From positions 457,001-521,000 of the forward strand of contig NZ_AMBZ01000002.1 in assembly GCF_000293805.1 (NCBI RefSeq): a stretch of 64,000 nt of DNA, read 5' to 3'. Numbering within the stretch: position 1 is the stretch's first letter; each line of letters starts with the position of its first letter. The position numbers and the translations under genes were made by a program. Source of the DNA: Paenibacillus alvei DSM 29 (lineage in GTDB: Bacteria > Bacillota > Bacilli > Paenibacillales > Paenibacillaceae). Positions 46,657-55,654 of the stretch are shown here, piece after piece. A model generated the notes under the pieces. That model worked only from the letters and a program-made list of their open reading frames with translations, ran no database searches and was not told the origin of the DNA.

Positions 46657-47409
46657 ATGCCCAATTTATTTGATGTAAAGCTTGTATTCAGTCAGATCCC
46701 TGAACTTCTCAAGTATTTGCCGATCACGCTAGGGATTGCCTTTGCATCCATGATCCTTAGCCTGCTTATCGGTCTTGCAACGGCGCTGATTAAGATTAAG
46801 CAAATTCCCGTACTCCGATCTCTGTCAGCATTCTATGTCTCCTTCATGAGAGGGACGCCGATTATCGTTCAGCTCTACCTGGCCTTCTATGCTGTTCCGA
46901 TAGCCATGCAGTATATCAATTATTACTACGGGACGAACTACAATACGAATCATATACCGCCGATGATCTTCGTGCTCATTACCTTCGCTTTAAATGAAGG
47001 GGCCTACAATTCAGAGAGCATTCGGGCAGCCATACAATCTGTCGATAAAGGCGGCATTGAAGCCGGATATTCCATGGGCATGACGACAACGCAGGTTCTG
47101 CGCCGAATCATTTTGCCGGAGGCGATCGTCGTTGCGCTGCCGACACTCGGCAACTCTCTAATCGGATTAATTAAGGGCACCTCGCTTGCCTTTGTATGCT
47201 CAGTCGTAGAAATGACTGCCGCAGGCAAGCTGATGGCTTCCCGCAATTTCCGCTTCTTCGAGGTGTATGTGTCGCTCGCGATCATTTACTGGGTCGTGAC
47301 GATTGTACTGGAGCGCCTGATTGCCCGTTGGGAGAAGCGGCTGAAGGTCAATGAAAGGAGGGTGGCGGCAGATGATCCGGATTCAAGGCTTACACAAAAC
47401 ATTCGGTAA
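46657..47409 (+). CDS. Amino-acid ABC permease (TcyL/TcyM-like)
   Basis: 250 residues, five helices and the EAA-type loop of the HisM family ([20 protein letters not shown]). [19 protein letters not shown] and [16 protein letters not shown] are typical of cystine/polar amino-acid permeases. The C-terminal 38 bases overlap the start of the ATPase gene. Confidence 0.9.
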   Translation: MPNLFDVKLVFSQIPELLKYLPITLGIAFASMILSLLIGLATALIKIKQIPVLRSLSAFYVSFMRGTPIIVQLYLAFYAVPIAMQYINYYYGTNYNTNHIPPMIFVLITFALNEGAYNSESIRAAIQSVDKGGIEAGYSMGMTTTQVLRRIILPEAIVVALPTLGNSLIGLIKGTSLAFVCSVVEMTAAGKLMASRNFRFFEVYVSLAIIYWVVTIVLERLIARWEKRLKVNERRVAADDPDSRLTQNIR

Positions 47410-48124
47410 ACACGTCGTGCTGCACAATGTGGATCTGACGGTTGAGGAAGGTCAGGTTGTCGCCATCATTGGCCCCTCAGGCTCAGGAAAATCTACGCTG
47501 CTTCGCTGCCTGAACTTCCTGGAGACGCCGCAGGCAGGCACAATTGCACTAGGTGACTATGAGCTGAATATGTCCAAGGCGACGAAGCGCGACATTCTTT
47601 ATTTGCGCCGCAATACCGCGATGGTATTTCAACAGTTCCATTTGCTGAAGTACAAGACGGCTCTTGAGAATGTAATGGAGGGTCTCGTGACGGTACAAGG
47701 AATGAAGGCGCAACAAGCCCAAGACATCGCAAGCACCTACTTGGATCGAGTTGGTCTTCAGGATCGGAAAGATTACTACCCTCGCGAGCTATCAGGCGGG
47801 CAACAGCAGCGTGTCGGCATTGCCCGGGCACTCGCCCTTCAACCGAAGGTTATGCTGCTCGATGAGCCTACATCCGCGCTTGATCCTGAGATGGTCGGGG
47901 AAGTGCTTGCCGTCATTCGAACAGCTGCGAAGGAAGGACGGACGATGATTATTGTCTCCCATGAGATGGGGTTCGTTCAGGAAATTGCAGATAAAGTGAT
48001 CTTCTTCGATCAGGGTTCGATCGTAGAAGAAGGAACACCGAAAGAAATATTCAGATCAGCGAAGCACGAGCGGACGAAGCAGTTCCTATCTCGTGTCAGC
48101 CGGCCTGCTGACTATGTTATTTAA
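47372..48124 (+). CDS. Amino-acid ABC ATPase (TcyN/GlnQ-like)
   Basis: The ATG at 47372 ([12 protein letters not shown]) follows AAAGGAGGGTGG; the frame upstream to 47351 lies inside the permease gene. 250 residues: Walker [11 protein letters not shown]-loop VFQQFHLL, signature LSGGQQQR, Walker [15 protein letters not shown] and [13 protein letters not shown]. It energises the cystine-type importer. It ends 35 bases before the dioxygenase gene, which is probably in the same mRNA. Confidence 0.93.
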   Translation: MIRIQGLHKTFGKHVVLHNVDLTVEEGQVVAIIGPSGSGKSTLLRCLNFLETPQAGTIALGDYELNMSKATKRDILYLRRNTAMVFQQFHLLKYKTALENVMEGLVTVQGMKAQQAQDIASTYLDRVGLQDRKDYYPRELSGGQQQRVGIARALALQPKVMLLDEPTSALDPEMVGEVLAVIRTAAKEGRTMIIVSHEMGFVQEIADKVIFFDQGSIVEEGTPKEIFRSAKHERTKQFLSRVSRPADYVI

Positions 48125-48159
48125 TGCTAATCGAAATGTAAAAGGAAGGTGCGTGAATC

Positions 48160-48948
48160 ATGTCAACCGCTACAACGACTTCGGCGCCAGTATTATTTCT
48201 TGCACATGGATCGCCGCTCATCGCTATTCAGGAGAATGAATATACCCGCTTTTTAGCCCAATTCGCCAAGGATTTGTCTGCCAAGCCAACTGCCTTCGTC
48301 GTATTCACTGCGCACTGGGAGGTTGAGTCCAGTACGCGGATTACGTATACGGATGATACCTACCACACCATTCATGACTTCGGTCCATGGTGGATGGATG
48401 AGATGTTCGCTGTGCAATATCCCGCAAAGGGAAATCGGGAGCTCGCCCTCCGCATTCACAATCTGCTGCAGCAGCACCAAATCGCGAGTGAGCTGGATGC
48501 GGAACGAGGACTTGATCATGGCACATGGTCGCTGCTCAAGCAGTTCGATCCAGAAGCCTCCACCCCTGTTGTGCAGTTATCGGTCAATCCGAACCTAAGC
48601 GCCAAAGAGCAGTTCCTGATTGGCCGTGCCATACGAGAGCTGCAGCATGAAGGGGTGCTTATCATCGGGAGCGGCGTGACCGTTCACAATTTGAGCTTGC
48701 ATAGTGACGTGACGGAGGATTGGGCGCTGGAATTTGATGATTGGCTAATCAATAATATTAAACACAAAAATTATGAAGCACTGTTCAACTACGCGGAGCA
48801 AGCACCCCATGTGGAGCTTGCTGTACCGACCCCGGAGCATTTCGTTCCGCTCCTTATCGCACTAGGCAGTGGAGAGCCAGAGCGTGAGGCTAAGGTCATT
48901 TATCGTGACTATGCGGGACTGCTTAGCTACCTGTGCTACCAATTCTAA
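48160..48948 (+). CDS. ygiD: DODA-type (YgiD-like) extradiol ring-cleaving dioxygenase
   Basis: 262 residues behind AAGGAAGG. LigB-like fold with the metal and catalytic histidines visible: FLAHGSP near residue 16, VFTAHWE near 51, GLDHGTW near 117 and VTVHNLS near 172. The family includes YgiD/4,5-DOPA dioxygenase and enzymes of unknown substrate. Its place behind a cystine-type importer is unusual and suggests an as yet undefined link to amino-acid metabolism. Confidence 0.9.
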   Translation: MSTATTTSAPVLFLAHGSPLIAIQENEYTRFLAQFAKDLSAKPTAFVVFTAHWEVESSTRITYTDDTYHTIHDFGPWWMDEMFAVQYPAKGNRELALRIHNLLQQHQIASELDAERGLDHGTWSLLKQFDPEASTPVVQLSVNPNLSAKEQFLIGRAIRELQHEGVLIIGSGVTVHNLSLHSDVTEDWALEFDDWLINNIKHKNYEALFNYAEQAPHVELAVPTPEHFVPLLIALGSGEPEREAKVIYRDYAGLLSYLCYQF

Positions 48949-49035
48949 TTGCAGCTTGTCACTTGCAGGCAAAAATGAAACATGAGAGATAGAGATGCCT
49001 TGTCCTATATTCAATGAAAAATGGAGGTGCTGGGA

Positions 49036-49359
49036 ATGGCGGATTGGTCACGAGTTCTGCCGTTTACACCCGAATCGGCAGAACTCATCCCTGAAGAAAT
49101 TGGCATATTTGTATTCCTTACGAAGCAGTTGGACAACCAGATGTACAAGGTTATTTACGTGGAGCAAGCCTCAAATTTGCGAGCGCGATATCTGGATTAC
49201 GTGCACGGGGAAGAGCCTTATTTACTTGAACACGCCGTGAATTATCGGTACGTGGTTGAGCCTAACCAAGAAGCGCGCGATGCAGAAGAAAAGCTCATTC
49301 TTACCGAGGGAGCTCCTACATTAAACTTGATTCGCAGTGGAACAATATCTCTAAACTAA
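49036..49359 (+). CDS. Small GIY-YIG-like protein of unknown function
   Basis: 107 residues from the ATG at 49036 behind GGAGG. The residue pattern follows the GIY-YIG fold: IGIFVFLTKQ (GIF in place of GIY), KVIYVEQASNLRARYLDY (YVE in place of YIG, then the conserved Arg), and NQEARDAEEKLIL with the late Glu. The first two catalytic tyrosine/glycine motifs are altered, so nuclease activity is uncertain. It ends ahead of a clean terminator and is probably monocistronic. Confidence 0.6.
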   Translation: MADWSRVLPFTPESAELIPEEIGIFVFLTKQLDNQMYKVIYVEQASNLRARYLDYVHGEEPYLLEHAVNYRYVVEPNQEARDAEEKLILTEGAPTLNLIRSGTISLN

Positions 49360-49396
49360 CCTGCACATAATCATAAATATCCAAATATCCAGCGAG

Positions 49397-49420
49397 GCCT
49401 ACCTAAAAGGTAGGCTTTTT
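49397..49420 (+). terminator. Terminator of the GIY-YIG-like gene
   Basis: GCCTACC pairs with GGTAGGC around TAAAA, then TTTTT. Confidence 0.9.
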
Positions 49421-49527
49421 GTACGCAGGGGCTGTCTCTCCCACATTGCAATCCGTTCAAGCACATGATAATCCTTTCAGCAGTAAAACACATCCTTGTC
49501 GTTCCATGACTTGCAAACGCATGCAAC

Positions 49528-49559
49528 AAAGGCTGTCCTCTACAAACGGAGAACAGCCC
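49528..49559 (-). terminator. Terminator of the sugar ABC operon
   Basis: On the minus strand GGCTGTTCTC pairs with GAGGACAGCC (one G-T pair), followed by TTTG, 40 bases after the last stop. Confidence 0.65.
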
Positions 49560-49599
49560 AGTCTCTCGTGACTGATCCATTGTTCTTAAATCGTTTCGT

Positions 49600-50430
49600 T
49601 TATCCCTTCACACTTCCTGCTGTGACCCCTTCAATAATCTGCTTTTGCAAAATTCCGTAAATGACGACGACCGGAACAACACTAATCGTAATGGCCGCAG
49701 TAAGCGCCCCATAGTTCATATTGAACTTGTCGGCAAAGGAAACAACCGCAACCGGCAGCGTGCGCAGCTCCTGATCGGACAGGAACAGGTTCGCCATAAT
49801 GTACTCGTTCCAGTGGCCGATGAAATTCAAAATAAATACGGTAACAAGGGTTGGCATCGTTAACGGGATAATAATACGGCCCAGCAATCCGTATGTGGAT
49901 AAGCCGTCCATAACCCCTGCTTCTTCAAGCTCTGTCGGGATCGATTTTAGAAAGGCAGCAATAACGAATGTAGTTAACGGGATGCCGAAGGCCGCGTACG
50001 GAATCATCAAGGCGAACGGCGTGTTGTAAATACCGAAGTCCTTGATCATGATATACAACGGAACAAGCAGCGACGCAGGCGGTATTAGGATCGACAAGAG
50101 CAGCAGCCCCATGACCAGCTTGCTCAAGGACGGGAACCTCATTCGTATAACTGCATACGCGATAGCTGTAGAGAGGAGTATGGTTGCTGTTGTCGCGATT
50201 ACACTAATATATAAGCTGTTCACGAAATACCGTCCGATGTGCGCACTTGACAAGGCATTATCATAATTGTCCCAGCTTAACCTTGCCGGAAATCCCCAGG
50301 GGTTATTAAATATCTCTGTATTGTCTTTAAAGGAAGAAAGCATAACGAACAATAAAGGGAATATAACGATAACCACATAGATAAGAAGCACGACATGGGA
50401 CAGAATACGCTTGGATCGATAAGCCTTCAT
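49600..50430 (-). CDS. Carbohydrate ABC transporter permease (MalG type)
   Basis: 276 residues, six helices: FVMLSSFKDNTEIFNNPWGFP near the N-terminus and the EAA loop ELEEAGVMDGLSTYGLLGRIIIPLTMP. It ends AGSVKG as MalG-type permeases do. It starts on the stop codon base of the upstream permease gene (1-base overlap at 50430). It forms the membrane channel with the MalF-type partner. No ATPase gene is nearby; such systems usually share the MsmX/UgpC ATPase. Confidence 0.92.
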   Translation of the reverse strand: MKAYRSKRILSHVVLLIYVVIVIFPLLFVMLSSFKDNTEIFNNPWGFPARLSWDNYDNALSSAHIGRYFVNSLYISVIATTATILLSTAIAYAVIRMRFPSLSKLVMGLLLLSILIPPASLLVPLYIMIKDFGIYNTPFALMIPYAAFGIPLTTFVIAAFLKSIPTELEEAGVMDGLSTYGLLGRIIIPLTMPTLVTVFILNFIGHWNEYIMANLFLSDQELRTLPVAVVSFADKFNMNYGALTAAITISVVPVVVIYGILQKQIIEGVTAGSVKG

Positions 50431-51317
50431 TAGTATTCCGCCTCCTTCGACGTCTTCTTGTTAATGATATGGTAAATAAGCGAGAGAATTGCAGTAAATA
50501 CCGTAATGATGATCGCAATGGCATTCGCATAACCGAAATCGCCAAGCGCATAAGCCTGCTGATACATGTACGTCGCCATAACCTCAGAGCTGCCGAACGG
50601 ACCGCCGTTGGTCATAATGAGTACAATATCAAGCGCCTTCATGGCACCCGTGATGGAGAGCAGCATGGTTACCACAATGACCGGACGAATCAATGGGATC
50701 GTCAGCAGCCATGCCTTGCGCCAGCCGACTGCTCCGTCAATTTCCCCGGCCTCCAGTATTTCCTTCGGTATCGCGAAAATGCCTGCCAGCACAAGGACAA
50801 TGTAAAATCCCGTCCACTGCCAAGCATTGGTCACGAGCACAGCCAGCATCGCGGTATTATCATCGCCCAGCCACAACCTCGTCCACGATTCGAGACCGAC
50901 TGCTTTCAAAATTTGATTCAGCAGCCCCGCATCTGGAGAATAAATAAATTGCCAAATAACCGCAATTGAGGCGGTTGAGAGAATACTCGGCATAAAAACC
51001 GTCAGCTTATAAAAATCAAGCATCCTTCTCACGCCGCTGACCAATATGGACACGAATACAATAATCGGTACTTGAATGCATACCGAGAACAGAACAAAAT
51101 AAATATTGTTCTTGAACGCGATCCAGAACTTTTCATCTGATAATGCCTTGGCGAAGTTGTCGAATCCGTTATAGACAGGCTCTGTAATGCCGTCCCAACT
51201 CGTTACGGAATATTGAAGAGACTTGAATAAAGGCACTAAATAGAACGTAATGTAGAGTGCCAGCGCCGGCACAACAAATAGAAAGAAAGCGACACGATTC
51301 CGGAATATCTTGTTCAT
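50430..51317 (-). CDS. Carbohydrate ABC transporter permease (MalF type)
   Basis: 295 residues, six helices: LFKSLQYSVTSWDG after helix 1 and the EAA loop EILEAGEIDGAVGWRKAWLLTIPLIRP. GGGAGATG precedes the ATG. It is the middle gene of the binding protein-permease-permease operon. Confidence 0.92.
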   Translation of the reverse strand: MNKIFRNRVAFFLFVVPALALYITFYLVPLFKSLQYSVTSWDGITEPVYNGFDNFAKALSDEKFWIAFKNNIYFVLFSVCIQVPIIVFVSILVSGVRRMLDFYKLTVFMPSILSTASIAVIWQFIYSPDAGLLNQILKAVGLESWTRLWLGDDNTAMLAVLVTNAWQWTGFYIVLVLAGIFAIPKEILEAGEIDGAVGWRKAWLLTIPLIRPVIVVTMLLSITGAMKALDIVLIMTNGGPFGSSEVMATYMYQQAYALGDFGYANAIAIIITVFTAILSLIYHIINKKTSKEAEY

Positions 51318-51465
51318 GATTCACATCTCCCATTGTCCGGTGAGCGTGGGGCCATAACCGGGACAAAATGTAAGGAAAATCCTGCCTAACAAGCATGTAC
51401 GCATCTACCCTATGAAAGGGGAACCACAGCGATGCTGCGGCCCCCAGCTATGCAATACGACAAGA

Positions 51466-52835
51466 CTATTTCCCTTCCTTATTGCCCTTTTCTTGTGCTT
51501 GCTGCATACGCTCGGCTGCCTTCTCAGGCGCGAGCTTGCCGCCAAGCACCTCTTGTACGGTTTGCTCCAGCGTTACCTTTACACTCTTCTGCACAAGTGC
51601 ATCGAATGCTGGGAATGCCCCCTTTGCAGATCCTTGCGCTTCGCCAAGCGCCTTCACCAGTTCAGAAGTGCCCTCTACGCCGCTCACTCCCTTCATTGCA
51701 GGAATGCGGCTGGATTCAACGAGGCTGCGTTTTTGTTCCTCGATCGTATATAAATTTTTAATGAATGCTTTAACGGCTTTCAGCTCATTGTCCTTCAGTG
51801 TAGCGGAGAAGCCATAGCCATTCGACCAGCCGCCATTGATCAAGCCGTCGCCAGGGCCGCCTACATCAGGCATACGGAAGAATCCAACCACATCCTTCAC
51901 TGTAGAGGTTTCCCCTGTAATTGCATTCGCTGCCCAGCTGCCATCGAACAGCATCGCAGCCTTGCCCGTGTAGAAGTTTGCCTGACCTTGTGGATACTTG
52001 AGTCCAAGCACGTTCGGATCAATGTAGCCGTTATTTTTCAAATCTTGAATGCGCTTGAAAGTATCGACAATCGCTGGATCCGTCCATTTTGTTTTCCCGG
52101 ATATGAAGCCTTCTTGCAGCTCTGGCCCACCCAAGCCGACGAACAAAGAGTTTACAAGCATGTTGGCTGACCAACCATCGCCTGCTCCTGAACCCATAGC
52201 GATTGGTGTAATGCCTTTAGCTTTCAATGCTTCACATACCTTCAACAGATCGTCCCATGTCTTAGGAACTTCAACACCTGCATCCTTGAACAGCTTTTGA
52301 TTATAGAAAAAGCCTTCGATAAATCCGGCTTCAGGAAGTCCATAAATTTTGCCGTCCACTGTAAATTCTCTTAAGTTGAAAAATGCATCCTTCAAACCAA
52401 GCTCATCCAAAATTCCATTAAGTTCGAGCAAACGGCCAGCTTGGGCGTATTTCACTGTATCATCACCGCCGAACAGATTGAAGATCGGAGGCTGTGTGCC
52501 TGCGGACATTTCCGCCTTCAGCTTCACGTCACGGTTTACTGTGTCCTCTACCCCATCCAACTTGAATTTCAAACCTGGCACTTCCTGTTCCGTCTTTGCT
52601 GCAACATCCTCCAACTGCTTCAACGTTGCTTTGGCAGTGTCACGAACGTTGATGTGGCGAATAACCATGGAGAATTCTTCGGCCTTCTCCTCTTTGGCAG
52701 GCTCCTGCGGTGTTGCTGTCTGTGTCTGATCCTTCGCCGGCTCAGCAGGCTTATCTGCTTCTTTGCTGATGCAGCCAGCCAAGGCCAGCATACCCATCAG
52801 GGCGATAATCAATAACAACATTAAGCTTTTTTCAT
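51466..52835 (-). pseudogene. Carbohydrate ABC transporter binding lipoprotein, start frameshifted
   Basis: Family 1 extracellular solute-binding protein with lipobox LALAGC followed by a charged linker. Family text includes LLELNGILDELGLKD, GLPEAGFIEGFFYNQKLFKDAGVEVPKTWDD and GKAAMLFDGSWAANAI. The visible frame starts at an ATG (52821) inside the signal peptide without an RBS. The RBS-equipped ATG at 52835 is one base out of frame; an extra base in the six-T run 52827-52832 gives MKKSLMLLLI and 456 residues. Translation from 52821 might still yield a lipoprotein. The sugar is unknown. Confidence 0.85.
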
Positions 52836-53571
52836 TTCATAACACTCCCGCATGTTCAAATTTGTCCAAACCTAAAAAATGGCATAACCCCACCATTCGA
52901 GCTTCTGCGTGTCTTGGAGCCAGCGAAATGAGGCATTGGATTGTTGTCTGGTATAACTCTCTTTTGAATGATCACAAATACCTATTTCATAGCCGTTGGA
53001 GCAGCGCTCACCTCCTTGCCATAATCAAAAAATAAACGTGCAATGTTACGGAGTCACCGCTCTGAGAAATGTGAAAGGGATAGAATCTCTGTAATTAAAG
53101 CGCTTACGGAATGTTGAGAAGGAAATACGTCTCAGAATCATGGGGATATCATGTCAGATGTAGTTAGTAGGAATGAATATGCGAAAGCATCGGATATATT
53201 CGTGTGGTTAATGTTGTAGATTCGATACCACTATGGGATATTCCATTTTACGCTTAGAAAAAGGGTACAATACCCCTTATATATTTTTCTGAATGAAGAA
53301 GATGCTTGAGCCGCCAAGCTCAAAAAGCGTCTTCGATCTTACGGATAGTTCTATCTGTCTTTAAATCTAGTAAATTGAAATCCAAGACAAAAAGGATTAC
53401 AAACCGACTTCCGTTAGGTAAGGGACTGTATGGCTACAAATACATAGTTTGGGATTCACATCCCCGGTTGGTTTTACTTCTAAATTTAGGTTTTATACTT
53501 CCAAATTCTACTTTTTTATGGTATTATTTAACACGGAAACTAGGGCTATGATCTAGAAAGGGAAGTGGAAA
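52836..53571. other. Long intergenic region between sugar operon and toxin gene
   Basis: No convincing gene; an open frame at 53306-53551 lacks an RBS and family features. It contains a cre-like site (53095-53108), a nested hairpin at 53296-53335 (GAAGATGC/GCGTCTTC enclosing TTGAGC/GCTCAA) and an extended -10 TGGTATTAT at 53519-53527 that probably drives the toxin gene. AAGGAGGTGAGCG at about 53017 (minus strand) is an RBS-like string without a gene. Confidence 0.45.
53095..53108. promoter_or_regulatory. cre-like site (CcpA)
   Basis: TTAAAGCGCTTACG retains the AAAGCGCTT core of the cre consensus TGAAAGCGCTTTCA with three mismatches. It lies 260 bases upstream of the sugar-binding protein start and fits carbon catabolite control of that operon. 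Confidence 0.4.
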
Positions 53572-53974
53572 ATGAAAAAAATAATGCGTACTACCTCGAT
53601 GGTTCTTGCGTTTTTGCTATTTTTCATTACAACATCACAAACCTATGCTTTGAGTGCACACCCAGACCATTTCATGCAAGTGCAGCAAACTCAATCAACG
53701 TATCATCAATCACAATTTTTTGATGATGCTAGTAACGATGTGTTTCAAAGACAAAAAAGATTTGTACCGGCACTTCCTTGGATAGGATTAGGAATTGGAG
53801 AGCTTTTAAAATGGCTTGGTGCAGCAGCTGCTCTTGCCTACATAGGTAACGAGGCTTATACTCTTGTTACAGATATAGCAGATGCATTAAGCTCGAGCAA
53901 AAAGAAAGATAAACCGCTTTACTTTACGGGACTGACCCCCGTTTGTGAGACAGGGATCAAAACACCTTACAAGT

Positions 53975-54817
53975 TTAAGCAGCCAGTCGTCGAAAATTAA
54001 TCGGCGACTGGTTATTTAGTTTCGTTTGAATGCGAATTGAGTTATAGTAAGTAATGTAATCTCGAACGATCTGCTCAACGATGGCGGTCGTTGTACAGGT
54101 AATTTTTTCGAGATAGAACGTTTCAGACTTTAGTGTGGAATGAAACGATTCGATGGGGGCATTATCAGCGGGCGTTCCCTTGCGGGACATGCTCATGGTA
54201 ATGCCTTTTGCTTTTATTGCTTCTTGATAAACCTGAGACGTATATACACTTCCTTGATCGCTGTGAAGCATCATATCTGAACGTAGCGGAAGCTGATTCA
54301 GCGTATCAAGAACAAAAGAAGTGTCTTGCTTGTCTGCTATACTGTAAGCCACGATCTCTCCGTTATACAAGTCTAAAATACTTGATAAGTATAGTGTTTT
54401 TCCGCCGTAAGGCAAATACGTAATATCAGTCACGAGTTTTTGCATCGGAGCAATTGCTTGAAATTGACGCTTTAACAGGTGTTCCGCGACATGTGCTGGC
54501 TGTCCAGTAGGTTTGCGTTTCTTCACTTTAACTCGGCATTGTAGTCCTTCACGTTGCATAATTCGCTGTACACGTTTGTGATTAATTTGTTGTTCCATTC
54601 GAAGGAGTGACGTGATCTTTCGGTACCCATAACGGAATTTATGTTCCGTACAGAGCTCTCGAATTTTCCCTACGGCATTATCTACACGCTTAGCTCTGCA
54701 AGATGATTTCCAACGATAATAATTAGATCGAGGAATCCCTAACCATGCACAGGCTTGAGTAATACTTATTTCTCCTCGAATGGACTCCATCCAAGCGATA
54801 ACTACTTCAGGTGACAC
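53975..54817 (-). CDS. IS3-family transposase OrfB (DDE integrase domain)
   Basis: 280 residues. HTH_21-like N-terminus with QACAWLGIPRSNYYRW, then the rve integrase core with the DDE triad in VTDITYLP, LHSDQGSVYTS and APIESFHSTLKSE. The GTG at 54817 overlaps the end of orfA and has AAGGAGG nearby, but the protein is normally made as an OrfAB fusion through -1 slippage at A-AAA-AAG (54844-54838). Full length, no lesion seen. Confidence 0.93.
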   Translation of the reverse strand: MSPEVVIAWMESIRGEISITQACAWLGIPRSNYYRWKSSCRAKRVDNAVGKIRELCTEHKFRYGYRKITSLLRMEQQINHKRVQRIMQREGLQCRVKVKKRKPTGQPAHVAEHLLKRQFQAIAPMQKLVTDITYLPYGGKTLYLSSILDLYNGEIVAYSIADKQDTSFVLDTLNQLPLRSDMMLHSDQGSVYTSQVYQEAIKAKGITMSMSRKGTPADNAPIESFHSTLKSETFYLEKITCTTTAIVEQIVRDYITYYNSIRIQTKLNNQSPINFRRLAA

Positions 54818-55119
54818 CTCCTTTCCAAATCCTTGTACTTTTTTAGAACCTCTAACTGCTGCTTAAGAAAATGATTCTCTGCTTTCACTTTTTCAAGCTC
54901 TGATAGATATTCTGGGCCTTTGCCGTAGCTGTATTGCTTACCTACTGGCTGCTCCAGGCGATAGAGTTCACCTTCCCGATACCATTTCATCCAGACTTTT
55001 AACTGAGTCTCATTTTTGATGTTTAGCTCGTTCATTACTTCTTTCACAGGAATACCAGCTAATCTCATTTCGATTGCTTTCAATTTCACTTCCGCCGGGT
55101 AACTCACTCTAGTTGCCAA
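54802..55119 (-). CDS. IS3-family transposase OrfA (HTH)
   Basis: 105 residues from a TTG at 55119 behind GGAGGTG. Helix-turn-helix with YPAEVKLKAIEMRLAG and ETQLKVWMKWYREG, followed by a leucine-zipper-like segment (YLSELEKVKAENHFLKQQLEVL). The slippery heptamer A-AAA-AAG lies near its 3' end, and no stop occurs in the -1 frame from there into orfB. Confidence 0.92.
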   Translation of the reverse strand: MATRVSYPAEVKLKAIEMRLAGIPVKEVMNELNIKNETQLKVWMKWYREGELYRLEQPVGKQYSYGKGPEYLSELEKVKAENHFLKQQLEVLKKYKDLERRCHLK

Positions 55120-55654
55120 CGCAAAAACACCTCCAAGATTGTCTCCCTTATCTTACGATATAAGGATATTTCTCTTAAAGGTGTTTTGATTTGTCTCACG
55201 TTATGGGGTCAGTCCCTTACTGCTGTAGCTCAATCGAAGCTTTATATTGGAAAACCGCTAACATTGGAAGAAGCTAAGAAATGGTTAAAGGCAAAGAAGT
55301 ATCACAATGTTTGGACTCCAAGCAAAGAAGCTGCCAGAAAATTAGCTGAATCTTTTAGTGGAAGAGCTACTGCAGCCGAAGAACACAGTAAAACCGGATA
55401 TAAAGGAACTTTCTACTATTGGCATTACCATGATTATGAAAGAACAGTCGGTCATATCTTCTATGGTACAGAATCTAAAGAAGGAAAACATATTGATGCT
55501 AGCGGTGGAATACGGACGTAAACTTGTAGTCAGCGCTTGTATTCATTTTTGAGCTTTCCCCCTTGAAAAGGGTTTTTACAAAATTTATGGACAGACCAGT
55601 TTTTAAATAAAAAAGGCTCTAGTTTCCTAATTTAAAACAAGAGGGAGATTCTAT

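Larger units (their letters stand above)
53928..55216 (-). mobile_element. IS3-family (IS150 group) insertion sequence, 1289 bp
   Basis: The ends are perfect 12-bp inverted repeats GGGACTGACCCC (53928-53939) and GGGGTCAGTCCC (55205-55216), with further imperfect homology inside (GTGAGACA, ATCAAAACACCTT). Both sides show TTAC (53924-53927 and 55217-55220), a 4-bp target duplication. It contains orfA and orfB with a frameshift window. Both genes look intact, so the element may be mobile. It is inserted against the direction of the toxin gene. Confidence 0.92.
53572..55521 (+). pseudogene. Predicted secreted toxin gene split by an IS3-family insertion
   Basis: The 5' part (53572-53927) encodes a signal peptide (about 1-26), a linker, a KR site at 62-63 and a hydrophobic segment (about 65-106). 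The 3' part (55221-55521) encodes a C-terminal domain with WHYHDYERTVGHIFYG (186-201). Removing the IS and one TTAC copy joins the two in frame to 218 codons (..KPLYFT-AVAQSK..). The His/Arg-rich HYHxxxR...HIFYG end resembles C-terminal domains of polymorphic or SAR2788-like toxins, probably nuclease-like; I cannot name the family with certainty. The downstream gene at 55655 fits an immunity protein. AGGGAAGTGG precedes the ATG. Confidence 0.7.

Noticed and set aside
53306-53551. Open frame of 81 codons ahead of the toxin gene
   Set aside because: No RBS, no family-like text, and it overlaps the hairpin and the probable toxin promoter.
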